Assembly (NCBI GenBank): GCA_020633415.1
Contig: JACKDQ010000021.1
Span: 1 to 49,589, forward strand
Direction: 5' to 3'
From: Deltaproteobacteria bacterium
GTDB lineage: Bacteria; Myxococcota_A; Polyangia; GCA-2747355
DNA: 49,589 nucleotides
Under the pieces are notes generated by a model. That model saw only the letters and a list, made by a program, of their open reading frames with translations, did not search any database and was not told the origin of the DNA. The translations under genes were made by a program, and so were the position numbers. Positions 34,824 through 44,101 of the stretch are shown here, piece after piece (the stretch's first letter is position 1; every line of letters starts with the position of its first letter).

Positions 34824-36275
34824 ATGATCGAAGTAACCGTATTATCACAGGACCTTAAGGATGCTGAAGCCGACTTGCTGGCGGTGGGCGCATTTGAGGG
34901 TGAACCGCTGGGTCAGCTTCTGCGAAGGGATTGGGGATTCATTAATCATGTTAATGAAGTATGTGACAAAGAGCGCTTCACCGCCGCGCTAGACCAGCAG
35001 CTCCTCGTCCACTTGCCCGACTTTGGCTGCCGTAGGCTGTTGCTGGTTGGGCTGGGCAACAAGGACAACTACAGCCCGTTGCTGGCGCGGCGCTTCGGCG
35101 CGGAGGTCGCTCGCGCGGCCAACGCCCGGCATCTGACCAGCGCTGTGGTCGCTCTGCCTCGCGGCACCGTCGGCGAAACAGCAAACCTGCTGGCCCAGGG
35201 TATCGCCCTGGCAAGCTATCGCTTCGACCGTTACCGACGACAAAGCGATGGCCCGTCGTTGACCGACGTCAAACTGTTGGCCTCTGACACCAAGGCACTG
35301 CGCGCCGGCCTAGCGCGCGCCCAAGCGACGAGCCATGCCATCTCAGCGGCCCGCGACCTGGTTAACGAACCAGCGGAGACGATGACGCCTCAGGCGATGG
35401 CCGACTACGCGCGCAAAATGGCCAAAGAGCGCGGGCTGGAATGTCGGGTGCTGGGTGCCAAGGACTGCGAAAAGCTTGGCATGGGTCTATATTTAGCCGT
35501 CGCCCGTGGCAGTAGCCAGCCGCCACGGCTAATTCACTTGATTTACCGCGGCACCGGACGGGGCCGCCGAGCCTTGGTCGGCAAGGGCGTTACCTTTGAC
35601 TCGGGGGGGCTGTCGCTTAAGCCGAGCACCAGTATGCTCGACATGAAAACCGACATGGCCGGCGCGGCGGCGGTGATCGGTGCGATGAGCGCTCTGCCAG
35701 CTTTGGGTGTCGAGGGTGAAGTCCACGGCATTATCGCCGCCACCGAGAACATGATTTCCGGTGACGCATACCGTCTGGGTGATGTGTACCGGGGGATGAA
35801 TGGCACCTCGGTGGAAATCCACAACACCGACGCCGAAGGGCGGCTGACCCTCGCCGACGCGCTGGCCTATGCGCTGAGTTTTGAGCCCGATGAACTGATC
35901 GACCTCGCGACGCTCACCGGCGCCTGCATGATCGCGCTCGGGCCGCGTATTGCCGGTGTGATGGGCAACAACCAACGCTTGGTCGACCGCGTGCTGGCCG
36001 CTGGACAGAGCACCGGCGAGGACCTCTGGCAGCTGCCGCTGCCCGAGCATCTCAAGGAAATGCTGAAAAGCGACATCGCCGACCTGAAGAACGTCGGCGA
36101 GCGCTGGGGCGGAGCGCTCACCGCCGGACTGTTTTTGCAGTCCTTCGTCGGCGACACACCCTGGGTACACATCGACATCGCTGGGCCTTCATCGGCCAGC
36201 AAAGCCTACGAGCACGTTAACAAGGGCGGAACCGGTTTTGGCGTCGCGACGCTATTGGCCTATCTCACCAAGTAG
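34824..36275 (+). CDS. pepA: Leucyl aminopeptidase (M17 family)
   Basis: The 483-residue cytosolic, di-metal (Zn/Mn) exopeptidase removes N-terminal residues from peptides. The catalytic domain shows LVGKGVTFDSGGLSLKPSTSMLDMKTDMAGAA (metal-binding Lys and Asp residues, near 251-282) and the family signature NTDAEGRLTLADAL at about 334-347 with catalytic Arg. The length and the divergent N-terminal domain are normal for M17. The ATG at 34824 follows AGGAGTGAGCC. It stands alone between the AT-rich region and a convergent small zinc-ribbon gene. Confidence 0.95.
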   Translation: MIEVTVLSQDLKDAEADLLAVGAFEGEPLGQLLRRDWGFINHVNEVCDKERFTAALDQQLLVHLPDFGCRRLLLVGLGNKDNYSPLLARRFGAEVARAANARHLTSAVVALPRGTVGETANLLAQGIALASYRFDRYRRQSDGPSLTDVKLLASDTKALRAGLARAQATSHAISAARDLVNEPAETMTPQAMADYARKMAKERGLECRVLGAKDCEKLGMGLYLAVARGSSQPPRLIHLIYRGTGRGRRALVGKGVTFDSGGLSLKPSTSMLDMKTDMAGAAAVIGAMSALPALGVEGEVHGIIAATENMISGDAYRLGDVYRGMNGTSVEIHNTDAEGRLTLADALAYALSFEPDELIDLATLTGACMIALGPRIAGVMGNNQRLVDRVLAAGQSTGEDLWQLPLPEHLKEMLKSDIADLKNVGERWGGALTAGLFLQSFVGDTPWVHIDIAGPSSASKAYEHVNKGGTGFGVATLLAYLTK

Positions 36276-36286
36276 CCGCGAGAGAT

Positions 36287-36457
36287 CTAGCGCCCCTTGT
36301 ACTCCATCATCTCGCGCATCGCCGCCTCAGCATCGTCGGCGATTTCAAGTTCCTCGCGCTTGAGTTCAGCGCACTCCTCACAAAGCTTGTGGGTCTTGCG
36401 ACCAACCCTTACGCGCACCAAGCGATCGACCTCGTCGCCGCATGATTTGCAGATCAT
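36287..36457 (-). CDS. Small zinc-ribbon protein
   Basis: The 56-residue protein starts at the ATG at 36457 (MICKSCGDEVDRL). The frame stays open to about 36814, but upstream residues are Arg/Ala-rich and look non-coding. Two C-x-x-C pairs (Cys3/Cys6, Cys26/Cys29) predict a zinc ribbon; the C-terminus is an acidic helix (AELKREELEIADDAEAAMREMMEYKG). GAGGG lies a few bases before the start. Short CxxC proteins of this kind are often annotated as regulatory-protein-like, but no function is established. It is convergent with pepA, with 11 bases between stops. Confidence 0.65.
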   Translation of the reverse strand: MICKSCGDEVDRLVRVRVGRKTHKLCEECAELKREELEIADDAEAAMREMMEYKGR

Positions 36458-36896
36458 CACACCCTCGGCAGGAGAATCTCCGTTGTCTCCTCGATTGTGC
36501 CAAAACCAGCGGCCAACTGACGAGCAGAAAGGGGCGATCTTGACGCTCGCCGCGGGAAAAAAATCGGGCAAGCGGGCGAGAGCCGTCAGTCCGCTCAGCC
36601 ATCGAAGACGCGGACTCGAGCGAAGCCAAGGGCGAGCGAGCGCCGGCCGGATGCCGCCCGGGTGCTCCGCCGGCAGCTGCCAGGACTGCGAACCGCCTAG
36701 CTGCTGGTAACGCGGCGCCCGAGGCCGGGTCAGACCGCACCTGTATCCCTCGAGCAACATCTCCGCATTGGGGGCGCCGAGCTGACCCGACGCCGCAGCC
36801 GCTCCCCTGGCCACCGGAGCCCGCCGGCAATGCCGCCTGAGCCAGACCGTAGATTGGCCTCAGGAAGGCCAACGGAGCATTGAACGGGTCGAGCGC
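36458..36896. other. Intergenic region
   Basis: In these 439 bases I can support no gene. The open frames lack ribosome sites and have Arg/Pro/Ala-rich, low-information translations. A 7-bp hairpin (36855-36873) lies 24-42 bases past the stop of the lipoprotein gene at 36897. Confidence 0.45.
36855..36873 (-). terminator. Weak candidate terminator hairpin
   Basis: Arms TTGGCCT and AGGCCAA enclose five bases, just downstream of the leftward lipoprotein gene. No U-tract follows, so this is a tentative call. Confidence 0.3.
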
Positions 36897-37649
36897 CTAG
36901 CGCGCGGGGGCCGCGGGGAGGTCTACCAACTCCTTGGCGCGGTCCCACGACGAGAGCCGCCGCGCGACTTGAAGCCGCGATTCGCTGCCGATGATTAGAT
37001 CACCATCGACTGGAATCGACCGCTTGCCGTCGACCGAGTCAAAGGAAAAGGTGTCGTCGATCAGTTGGCAATCGCTATCGCGTATCTTCTTCAAGCTCCG
37101 TTGATCGCCAAACAGATCTTCGCCGAACACCACGCAGCGCTTGCCGCTCTGCAGGAAGACGCGCCCACCGTCGCAAACCGCAGCCACGTGCTCGCCGCGC
37201 AGGCCGAGGGCATCGCCGCCGACCAGCAGTTGGCCACCGCGCAGCGCAAAACCGACGGTGCGCTGGTGATCGCCAGCGTCGATGCGCAGCAAGCAAGGCG
37301 CGAGTACGCTGAGCGTTCGCTGATGCTCGGCTTTTCCATCCCAGACGGTCAGTCGCTCGCCGTCGATCTTCCAGGCCTGGGCGGACGCACTCGCTGCGCC
37401 AAACAACCAGCTGCCATCGAGCTTTTTGGCGAACGCCGACAGCGTGGGTGCTTCAAGCGTTTGTTCGACCTGCTTGAGCTCAACACCAGCCAGACGCAAC
37501 TGCCGTTTGCGCGGCGTAGGCATCTCGGTGGGCTCGGCTTGCACAGCCTCGGGGGCCAAGCCGCGCCGAACCGCCGGCTTGGCACTTTGGTCCGACCGAT
37601 TGCAGGCGGTGCACAGCAAGACAACGCCTAAGCAAAGTGCACGTCGCAT
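36897..37649 (-). CDS. Lipoprotein of unknown function
   Basis: The 250-residue protein has a signal peptide ending in the lipobox LLCTAC (Cys16; MRRALCLGVVLLCTAC). The start is well placed at the ATG at 37649. A Pro/Glu-rich linker leads to a predominantly beta region with several Cys (about 118, 159, 179 and 199) and Gly-Asp turns. I recognise no domain. It lies in a minus-strand run from 39952 to 36287, with gaps of 70-440 bases, that is mostly small envelope proteins. Confidence 0.75.
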   Translation of the reverse strand: MRRALCLGVVLLCTACNRSDQSAKPAVRRGLAPEAVQAEPTEMPTPRKRQLRLAGVELKQVEQTLEAPTLSAFAKKLDGSWLFGAASASAQAWKIDGERLTVWDGKAEHQRTLSVLAPCLLRIDAGDHQRTVGFALRGGQLLVGGDALGLRGEHVAAVCDGGRVFLQSGKRCVVFGEDLFGDQRSLKKIRDSDCQLIDDTFSFDSVDGKRSIPVDGDLIIGSESRLQVARRLSSWDRAKELVDLPAAPAR

Positions 37650-37812
37650 CGCCCCTCCTGGCGGTCAAACCTTAGCGCGATCGCCGTCGCACAGAAAGCG
37701 CGCAACAGCGCTGGTGATAACCCCTTCTGCTTTCCCGCAGTTACAAGCGCGGTCCAGACGGTGAACGGCGCTCAACGCCCAAGGGCGCTTTCGACGCGCG
37801 GCCTCTCGGGCA

Positions 37813-38046
37813 TCAACGCGCGCGGCGCCGCGGACTGATCCGCGGTGTGGGCGGCGGCATCCGCTCGTGGTCGGTCAGATCGATCTCCTCGACGATCTGC
37901 TCGAGATCGACCTGCAACGTCTTGCGCTTGATCGCGTCCGGAGCCGGCGGTGGACGCCGCACCCCGCGTTGCGCTGACTGTGTTTCTTGGCGCTCGTCGA
38001 TCCGTGCTTCGAGCAGGCGGAGGCGATCTAAGATGAAACTACTCAA
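37813..38046 (-). CDS. Small hypothetical protein
   Basis: The 77-residue frame starts at a TTG. It is helical at the N-terminus (SSFILDRLRLLEARIDERQE), Pro/Arg-rich in the middle, has an acidic stretch (LQVDLEQIVEEIDLTD), and ends in a basic Pro-rich tail. No family is recognised and the ribosome site is weak. The amphipathic start and acidic/basic pattern look more like a protein than chance frames nearby, but the call is tentative. Confidence 0.45.
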   Translation of the reverse strand: MSSFILDRLRLLEARIDERQETQSAQRGVRRPPPAPDAIKRKTLQVDLEQIVEEIDLTDHERMPPPTPRISPRRRAR

Positions 38047-38163
38047 TGCTACAACCTACGGCAGAACTACGCGCGCCAGACCAGCAACTTTTGTGCCGCC
38101 AGCAAGCTAGCGAAAACCCGTCAGGCCGAGGGTCGTCCCTCCGAGATTCGACAATTAGCGCTC

Positions 38164-39033
38164 TCAATCAACGTCTGAAGGTCGCGTTTTCGGAACGTCG
38201 GCGCTGACCAGCGCGCGATAGCCCTCGCGATAGCTCGGGTAGATCAGCTGGTAGCCGCTCTCGCGTAATAGCCTGTTATTACAGCGTTTACTCCCTCCAC
38301 GAGTGCGCTGGGCCCGCGGTCCAACCTCAGGCGCCGCAACCCCCAGCAACTCGGCCAAGTAGCAGAGCACGTCATTGTGGGGGGCGGGCTGGTCGTCGAC
38401 GGCGACGTAGCAGGGGGCCAGCGTCCGTTGGTTCAACAGATGCGAGAGCACCGCCGCGCAGTCGTCGCGATGAATGCGGTTGGTGTAGTGCAGGACGTCG
38501 CTGCGTTTGGCCTGTCCCTGAGCAACTTGGCGCAGCAGAAAAGTGCGATCGGGTCCATAGATGCCACCGAAGCGCACCGCACAAGTCTCAAGGGAACAGG
38601 CGCTCAGCAGACGTTCAGCCTCGACCATGCAACGTCCACTAAACGATGCCGGCTCGGTCGGTGATCGCTCATCGACCCAACGATGATCGTCCTGGCCGTA
38701 AACCCCTGTACTCGAGGTGAACAGCAGACGCGGACGCTGCCCACGTGCCTCAAGCGCGGCGATCACGTGGCGCAATCCGTCGACATAAAGCCGCTTGTAG
38801 TCACCCTGATCGGCCCCGCGCCCAACAGCTGCAGCAAAGACCAGCGCATCGAGCGCCTCGGGCAGACCGCGGCGCAGCGCCTCGGCGTGGAAAATGTCGA
38901 TCGCCAAGGGCTCGACGCCGATCGGCAGGTGATCGACCCGACGACGCAGACCAAAGACACACGCTCCCTGTTCGAGCAGCAGCGTGGCCAGCGTGCTGCC
39001 AACATAGCCGCAACCGACGATGCAGACGTTCAT
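38164..39033 (-). CDS. NAD(P)-binding SDR epimerase/dehydratase-like protein (YeeZ type)
   Basis: The protein has 289 residues. The Rossmann nucleotide motif is at the very N-terminus (MNVCIVGCGYVGSTLATLLLEQG). LLFTSSTGVYGQ is the SDR substrate-side strand, and ETCAVRFGGIYGPDRTFLLRQV and NRIHRDDCAAVL follow in the usual places of extended SDR proteins. The catalytic Tyr-x-x-x-Lys is not present (SFSGRCMVEAE instead), which is typical of the atypical YeeZ-like branch. It is a cytosolic oxidoreductase or sugar-nucleotide-type enzyme, but the substrate is unknown and activity may differ from classical SDRs. It follows the neighbouring leftward gene by 73 bases. Confidence 0.85.
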   Translation of the reverse strand: MNVCIVGCGYVGSTLATLLLEQGACVFGLRRRVDHLPIGVEPLAIDIFHAEALRRGLPEALDALVFAAAVGRGADQGDYKRLYVDGLRHVIAALEARGQRPRLLFTSSTGVYGQDDHRWVDERSPTEPASFSGRCMVEAERLLSACSLETCAVRFGGIYGPDRTFLLRQVAQGQAKRSDVLHYTNRIHRDDCAAVLSHLLNQRTLAPCYVAVDDQPAPHNDVLCYLAELLGVAAPEVGPRAQRTRGGSKRCNNRLLRESGYQLIYPSYREGYRALVSADVPKTRPSDVD

Positions 39034-39106
39034 GGCGGGAACCTAGAGCGCTGAGCGCCGCGCAACAACCGTAAAACGCTCAGCGCGGATTGCGGCGCTG
39101 CGCCGA

Positions 39107-39952
39107 TCACTGCCCCGCTTCAAGGGAGAGTTCGGGAAAGGCCTTGGCGTCGGAGAGAAAGCCGAGCAATTCGTTGACTGTCGCCAGGCGCATCTGGATG
39201 TTTCGCTGCGTGGCCTTCTCGATCGCCGCGGCGCGACGATCCCGCGTCTCCCGCTTGGCGAGCGCACGGCGCGCAAGACCGCGCTTGACCTTGAGCAGCT
39301 GCTGACGTCCGCCGCTGATCAGCAGTGCGCCGATGCCGCCGGCTTTGACCTTCTCGGCCAGTTCGCCGATCCGCTCGTCGAGTACGCTAATCGCCTGTTT
39401 GCGCGATGCCAAATCGCCCTGGCGCCGGGCCAGCTTGACCTCGGCCGCTGCGCCCTGTTTGCGCTGGGTGTCTTTGAGCTCGACGCGCTCGGTCAGCGCA
39501 TCGGCGAGCACCGCCGCGGCCAACTCACTAGCGATTTCCGTCGGGCGACCGAACGGCTTACTGCGCCGCAGCGCGGTCGAGATCGCCGCAATACGCTCCT
39601 GACGCGCCATCATTTCCTGACCGCGGTGAAGCACCGGGACGCCAGAGAGCAGGATCGCGCCGGGCGCGGTGGTCAATCCCGGGCCGAGGCAGGCCAACAG
39701 GCCGCCTTCGATCGCCACAACCGTCTTAACGATGCCGAGACCGATCTTGGTGCGACGCAAGGACTGGGCCGTGGCCTGGCCGTAGACGCCCTCGCGAGCG
39801 ATCGGATCCTGGCGATAGACGTCGCGCAGCTGCTTGTTGAGCCGCGCTGAGCGCCACAAGACCTGCTGCAGTCCCTTGGCAGACGCTGTCGGCGTGGCCC
39901 CAGGCGCAAACGCGAACATGGCAACCAAACCGCTGATGACAATCCTTCGCAT
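39107..39952 (-). CDS. Secreted helical protein of unknown function
   Basis: The 281-residue protein starts at the ATG at 39952, directly after GGAGAGG; the frame is open to 40180, but the upstream residues would bury the signal peptide. The signal peptide is MRRIVISGLVAMFAFAPGATPTASA. One hydrophobic stretch (LGIVKTVVAIEGGLLACLGPGLTTAPGAILL, about 60-95) follows. The rest is charged, Ala/Arg/Lys/Glu-rich and probably forms long coiled coils. I do not recognise a family. It is divergent from the hydrolase-like lipoprotein gene at 40204. Confidence 0.7.
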   Translation of the reverse strand: MRRIVISGLVAMFAFAPGATPTASAKGLQQVLWRSARLNKQLRDVYRQDPIAREGVYGQATAQSLRRTKIGLGIVKTVVAIEGGLLACLGPGLTTAPGAILLSGVPVLHRGQEMMARQERIAAISTALRRSKPFGRPTEIASELAAAVLADALTERVELKDTQRKQGAAAEVKLARRQGDLASRKQAISVLDERIGELAEKVKAGGIGALLISGGRQQLLKVKRGLARRALAKRETRDRRAAAIEKATQRNIQMRLATVNELLGFLSDAKAFPELSLEAGQ

Positions 39953-40203
39953 GACCTCTCCTTGACCGGTGCGCACCACAGGGCCTGCGCTGAGACATGC
40001 AAGGGCCGCACCCAAGAGAACCAGCTGAATATCGGTTCTTTTTTTGCCTAGCCCGCGTTCGGAACTCGGACGTCTGTCTGGCTCGAACAGCCGCCAGCCA
40101 ACGGCCGGACTTGCCCCTAGGCTCTCATTGTTTCGATAAGTTAGCGGCGAAAGTCGCACGGTTCCCTTTTTGCAACACAAATGGCGAACAGGAAGGACAC
40201 GCT

Positions 40204-41595
40204 GTGCGTCGCATCATCTGTAGTTTGTTGGTCGGATGGGTCGGCTGCTTTGGCGGCATCGAGAGCGATACCGCCGCCCCGGCGACGGGCAAGGCCGAGC
40301 TGATGGGCGCGCCGTTGCACAGCCCGCAGTTTTCCAGTGCTTCGGCGTTCGACGTCGATGCGATGGTGCGTTTTTTCAGCGCCCATTTCTTTACGATCCG
40401 CAACGACTGCGAGCGGCAATTGGGTGTGGGCGAGAGCTTCGTCCGCCAAGTCGCTCAGCTTTACGCGCAAGAGGCGGCGCTCGAGTCGGTCAACGCCTAC
40501 TTCGCCTGGGCCCAGATGACTTACGAGACCGACAAGATGCGCTGGACCCGCTACGTCAAGGCCAACCAGTGCAACTTCGCCGGCATGAAGGTCGGCGGGT
40601 ACGCCGGCGGCGATGCGGTCAACGCCTTCCAAAGCTTTGCGTCGGCCCAGATCGGCGTTCGCGCACACATTCAACACATCGTCGCCTACGCCACAACCAA
40701 GCACGAAAGCGACCTGGCGACACCGGTGGTCGACAATCGTTTCCACGACGTCAAGACGGTGGTCACCCAGCCGTTGAACACCGTCGCGCAGATATGCCGC
40801 AAATGGGGCACCAAGGCGACCTACTGCGAGACGATCGGTGAACTACTGGGCCAGGTGATGGCCGAAGTCGGCCAACCGATACCGAACACCGCCGTCAACA
40901 ACGCGAGCGTTTGCCAAGAGGGATCGACGATTCCCTGCGGTAGCTGTGGCGTGCGCATCTGTAACGCCGGGTCTTACGGCGCTTGCCTGCGCGACAGCTG
41001 GGCGAGCTGCCCGGCCGGTCAGCGCTGCAACGCCGGCGGCCAATGCGAACCGATCCCAGCGCCAACCTACGGGTGCCAGGCCGGCGAGGTGCGATCCTGC
41101 CGCGAGTGTGGTGAGCAAACCTGTCAGGCCGACGGCAGCTGGTCGTCCTGCGGCTATTGGGGCAGCAAGATTCGCGCACGCCGCTGTGGCGAGTGTGGCT
41201 ACAACGCCTGCACGACCAGCGGCTACTTCGAGCTGATCTGCAAACCCTACGACGGCTTCTGCGCAACCGGCCAGGTCTGTCGGATCGATCAGTCCGTGGC
41301 AAACAGTCTGCCCCAGTGTGCGTCCAGCGTAACGCTGCCGCCACCGCCCCCTGTCTCGACAACGACCTGCAGCGAAACGCGCTATCACGTCTGCAACGCG
41401 CAAGGCGAGCAGATCTGCGCCGACAACCGCTTGTCGGCCGGGCAGATCGGCGATCCCTGCGGCTGGGTGTTTAGCGGCGGCTGTGCCCGACCACCAACCA
41501 ACACCAACGCGTCGGACCGCAACCAGAGTGCCAAGCGCTTCTGCGCTGAAGGCTTGTTCTGCCAGTTAACCTCGTTGACCTGCCAAGCACCCTAG
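40204..41595 (+). CDS. Lipoprotein with glucosaminidase-like domain and Cys-rich tail
   Basis: The 463-residue protein starts at a GTG (40204); the open frame reaches 39997, but a GGAAGGA site precedes the GTG and a lipobox (VGWVGC) follows. Residues about 60-230 resemble the peptidoglycan N-acetylglucosaminidase domain: AYFAWAQMTYETDKMRW, NQCNFAGMKVGG, IGVRAHIQHIVAYATTK, VDNRFHDVKTVV. This follows the QTxxET...NNFAGIG...GVRAQIQHLKAYA pattern seen in phage and spore hydrolases. The C-terminal 220 residues are very Cys-rich (CGSCGVRICN, CRECGEQTC, CGECGYNAC repeats of C-x2-C-x4-C). It is likely an envelope-anchored wall hydrolase. The catalytic Glu is probably in the TYETDK segment. Confidence 0.72.
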   Translation: MRRIICSLLVGWVGCFGGIESDTAAPATGKAELMGAPLHSPQFSSASAFDVDAMVRFFSAHFFTIRNDCERQLGVGESFVRQVAQLYAQEAALESVNAYFAWAQMTYETDKMRWTRYVKANQCNFAGMKVGGYAGGDAVNAFQSFASAQIGVRAHIQHIVAYATTKHESDLATPVVDNRFHDVKTVVTQPLNTVAQICRKWGTKATYCETIGELLGQVMAEVGQPIPNTAVNNASVCQEGSTIPCGSCGVRICNAGSYGACLRDSWASCPAGQRCNAGGQCEPIPAPTYGCQAGEVRSCRECGEQTCQADGSWSSCGYWGSKIRARRCGECGYNACTTSGYFELICKPYDGFCATGQVCRIDQSVANSLPQCASSVTLPPPPPVSTTTCSETRYHVCNAQGEQICADNRLSAGQIGDPCGWVFSGGCARPPTNTNASDRNQSAKRFCAEGLFCQLTSLTCQAP

Positions 41596-41654
41596 CGCGC
41601 GCCAGCTGGTCCGCCAATTGATCTGCCAATGCGAAAAATGCTAGACGCTGCGCC

Positions 41655-42392
41655 ATGTCAGCAGCATCCAAGTCCGGCAGTGAGCAAACGGCCAGCGTCG
41701 GTATTCGGCGACTGACCGACCTCGTCGAGCGACTGCAAAGCGAAGGCTCCGACCGCGAGCGGCTGCGCGCAGCTGAGTGCGCGTTGCGCTTCAAACGCAG
41801 TTGGATCGACCTGGCGGCGGCGCTGAGCGAGGTCCGCGAACGCAGCGCATACCAGCGCTGGGGCTACCAAGACCTGATGTCCTACGCCGCGAGCGAACTC
41901 GGCATTCGCAGCGCGACCGTCGACAAGCTGTTGGTCTCCTACACCACCTTGCGCCGCCACGCGCCCAAGCGCCTGGCCGGCAGAGACGCCGGCGAAATCC
42001 CGAGCTATCAAGCGCTCGACTATTTGGCTCGGGCGACCGGGGAACTGCGTTCGACGGGCAAGCCGCCGCGCGACGCGCCCGATGCACCACCGAGCGACGG
42101 TGTGCTGCGTGCGCTGCGCAAAGCGGTCTTCGAAGAAGGCCAATCGGTACGCCAACTGCGCGATCAGTTTGACCCCGTCTTGCGACCAAGGACCGCCCAA
42201 CAACAGCAACAGCTGGCGCTTCGCAAGCTTTCGGCAGCCGCGCGACGGCTGATCGCCCAACTCGATGAGGTCGACGAGCTCGAGGCGCTAGACGCGCCAA
42301 GGCTACGCCGCGTGCTTGACACGCTGCGCGAGCAGACCGAAGTGCTAGCCGAGCAACTTGCCGAGATCGCACCGTTGGCTGAAGTCGCCTAA
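41655..42392 (+). CDS. Hypothetical protein with HTH-like and coiled-coil regions
   Basis: The 245-residue cytosolic protein has no signal or membrane segment. WIDLAAALSEVRERSAYQRWGYQDLMSYAASELGIRSATVDKLLVSY (about 50-98) has the form of a helix-turn-helix-containing region seen in uncharacterised deltaproteobacterial proteins. A Pro-rich linker follows. The C-terminal part is a long Leu/Glu/Arg coiled coil (ARRLIAQLDEVDELEALDAPRLRRVLDTLREQTEVLAEQLAEI). A role in DNA binding or dimerisation is plausible but not shown. It is the first gene of a rightward series that continues with the histidine kinase 106 bases on. Confidence 0.7.
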   Translation: MSAASKSGSEQTASVGIRRLTDLVERLQSEGSDRERLRAAECALRFKRSWIDLAAALSEVRERSAYQRWGYQDLMSYAASELGIRSATVDKLLVSYTTLRRHAPKRLAGRDAGEIPSYQALDYLARATGELRSTGKPPRDAPDAPPSDGVLRALRKAVFEEGQSVRQLRDQFDPVLRPRTAQQQQQLALRKLSAAARRLIAQLDEVDELEALDAPRLRRVLDTLREQTEVLAEQLAEIAPLAEVA

Positions 42393-42498
42393 ACCGAAAA
42401 CCCTTAGACAAAAGACCAGACCCCGCTTCGCCCTTGTCGCGCGGCCCGCTTTTGCGCGAAAATGAGGGTTCGCACCTGCATTCACCTAAAGAGAGTCT

Positions 42499-43896
42499 AT
42501 GACCTCGCGCGCCGAAGAAATCCGCGCCGTGGGCGCCGCGCAGACCCCGGCGTCGGCGACCGAAGGACAACGCTGCGGGCCGATAACCGGCAACGAAGCG
42601 ACGGTGCTGCGTGAGTTCATCCGCGGCAACTACAGTGCACGCGCGGTCGGCTCGACGGGCCAACTCAGCGAGATCGGTCTGCTGCTCAACGCGCTCGGCG
42701 CGCATCTGGAAACTCGTTCACAGGATCGCCGTGAGAGCGGACCGCTGCCGCGGACGACGAAAGAACACCAGGCCCTCGAGCGGGCCGACGCGCGCTTTTA
42801 TACCGCACTCGAGAGTTCTCCCGACGGGATGCTGATCGTCGACAAACAGGGCAAGATCGTGCTGGCCAACTCCGCAGCCCGCAAGCTGTTTGGCTATAGC
42901 GCCGAGCAGATGGCCCAACTGACCGTCGAAGACCTGCTCCCGCAAGAGCTGCGCCGCAATCACGCGGCGATGCGCGAAGGGTACGCCCAGCGCCCGACGA
43001 AAAAGCCGATGGGCCAGCGGATGAACCTGCTGGGTCAACGAAAGAACGGACAAACCTTTCCGGCCTATATCGGACTCTCCCCCGTCGAACTCGACGGAGA
43101 GCAGATGGTGATCGCCTCGATCTCTGACATCACCACGCTTAAACGCGTCGAGCGCCAGCTACGCCGCAGCAACACCGACCTCGAACAGTTCGCCTATGTG
43201 GCCTCCCACGACCTCAAAGAGCCACTGCGTAAAATCCGCACCTTCGCTGATCGGCTGCGCCAGTCGCTCGGCGACAAGCTCGAAGGTCGCTCACTAGACT
43301 ACTTCGCGCGCATGGACAACGCCGCCACGCGGATGCTCAAGATGATCGATGATCTGCTGACTTACTCGCGAATTACCAGTGAGACGGAAGGCTGGAGCCA
43401 CGTCCGATTGACGGAGGTCGTCGAAGAGGTGCTCAGCGATCTCGAGGAGCAAATCAACGAATGCGAAGCGCGCATCGAGTACAGCGTGCTGCCAGTGATC
43501 GAAGCCGACCGCGCGCAAATGCTGCGGCTGTTTGCCAACCTGATCGGCAACGCCCTAAAGTACCGCCAGCCCGACCGCGCGCCGCTGGTCAGCATCGGTG
43601 CGATTCCCGATGACCGTCACTGCAGATTGGTGGTCAGCGACAACGGCATCGGCTTTGAACCGCACTACGCCGAAAAGATCTTTGGCGTGTTTAACCGCCT
43701 GCACGGCCGCGGCCAGTACGAAGGGAACGGCGTCGGTCTGGCGATCTGCAAACGGATCGTCGAGCACCATAACGGCACCATCTCGGCCCACGGCACACCG
43801 GGAGAAGGCGCACGTTTCATGGTCGCCCTGCCGCTGAGCCAACAGCCCCGCGAGTCCAGCGGCGCCACGATGAAGACGGGCCTCGAAGCGCACTGA
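42499..43896 (+). CDS. PAS-domain sensor histidine kinase
   Basis: The protein has 465 residues. There is no transmembrane helix, so it is cytosolic. A PAS domain at about 98-215 (RFYTALESSPDGMLIVDKQGKIVLANSAARKLFGYSAEQM) precedes the HisKA dimerisation helix with phospho-acceptor His237 in FAYVASHDLKEPLRKI. The HATPase domain has its N-box near Asn351 (NLIGNALKYR), then SDNGIGFEP and GVGLAICKRIVEHHNG. It autophosphorylates in response to a signal sensed by PAS. The next gene, a REC-GGDEF protein 205 bases downstream, is its probable partner. Confidence 0.94.
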   Translation: MTSRAEEIRAVGAAQTPASATEGQRCGPITGNEATVLREFIRGNYSARAVGSTGQLSEIGLLLNALGAHLETRSQDRRESGPLPRTTKEHQALERADARFYTALESSPDGMLIVDKQGKIVLANSAARKLFGYSAEQMAQLTVEDLLPQELRRNHAAMREGYAQRPTKKPMGQRMNLLGQRKNGQTFPAYIGLSPVELDGEQMVIASISDITTLKRVERQLRRSNTDLEQFAYVASHDLKEPLRKIRTFADRLRQSLGDKLEGRSLDYFARMDNAATRMLKMIDDLLTYSRITSETEGWSHVRLTEVVEEVLSDLEEQINECEARIEYSVLPVIEADRAQMLRLFANLIGNALKYRQPDRAPLVSIGAIPDDRHCRLVVSDNGIGFEPHYAEKIFGVFNRLHGRGQYEGNGVGLAICKRIVEHHNGTISAHGTPGEGARFMVALPLSQQPRESSGATMKTGLEAH

Positions 43897-44101
43897 AAGC
43901 GCGACCCACAATGTCCTGCCGTTCCTCGCATCTCCCGACATCAAAGCTGATTCTTCTCCGCGCCATACGTCGCTGAACCAGCTGAGATCACGGAGGTTGC
44001 TGGTCAGGCCCACAATTTTTCGCGCGGGCGCTAAACGTCTCAACGAATTGGGCGATAGGAGGGACTATATCGCGAATATTCGCAGGGGGGGATCTGAGGT
44101 T

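Noticed and set aside
36287..36814. A 175-codon version of the small zinc-ribbon gene
   Set aside because: The first 119 codons are Arg/Pro/Ala-rich and unlike a protein, whereas the ATG at 36457 has a ribosome-binding site and starts the CxxC domain.
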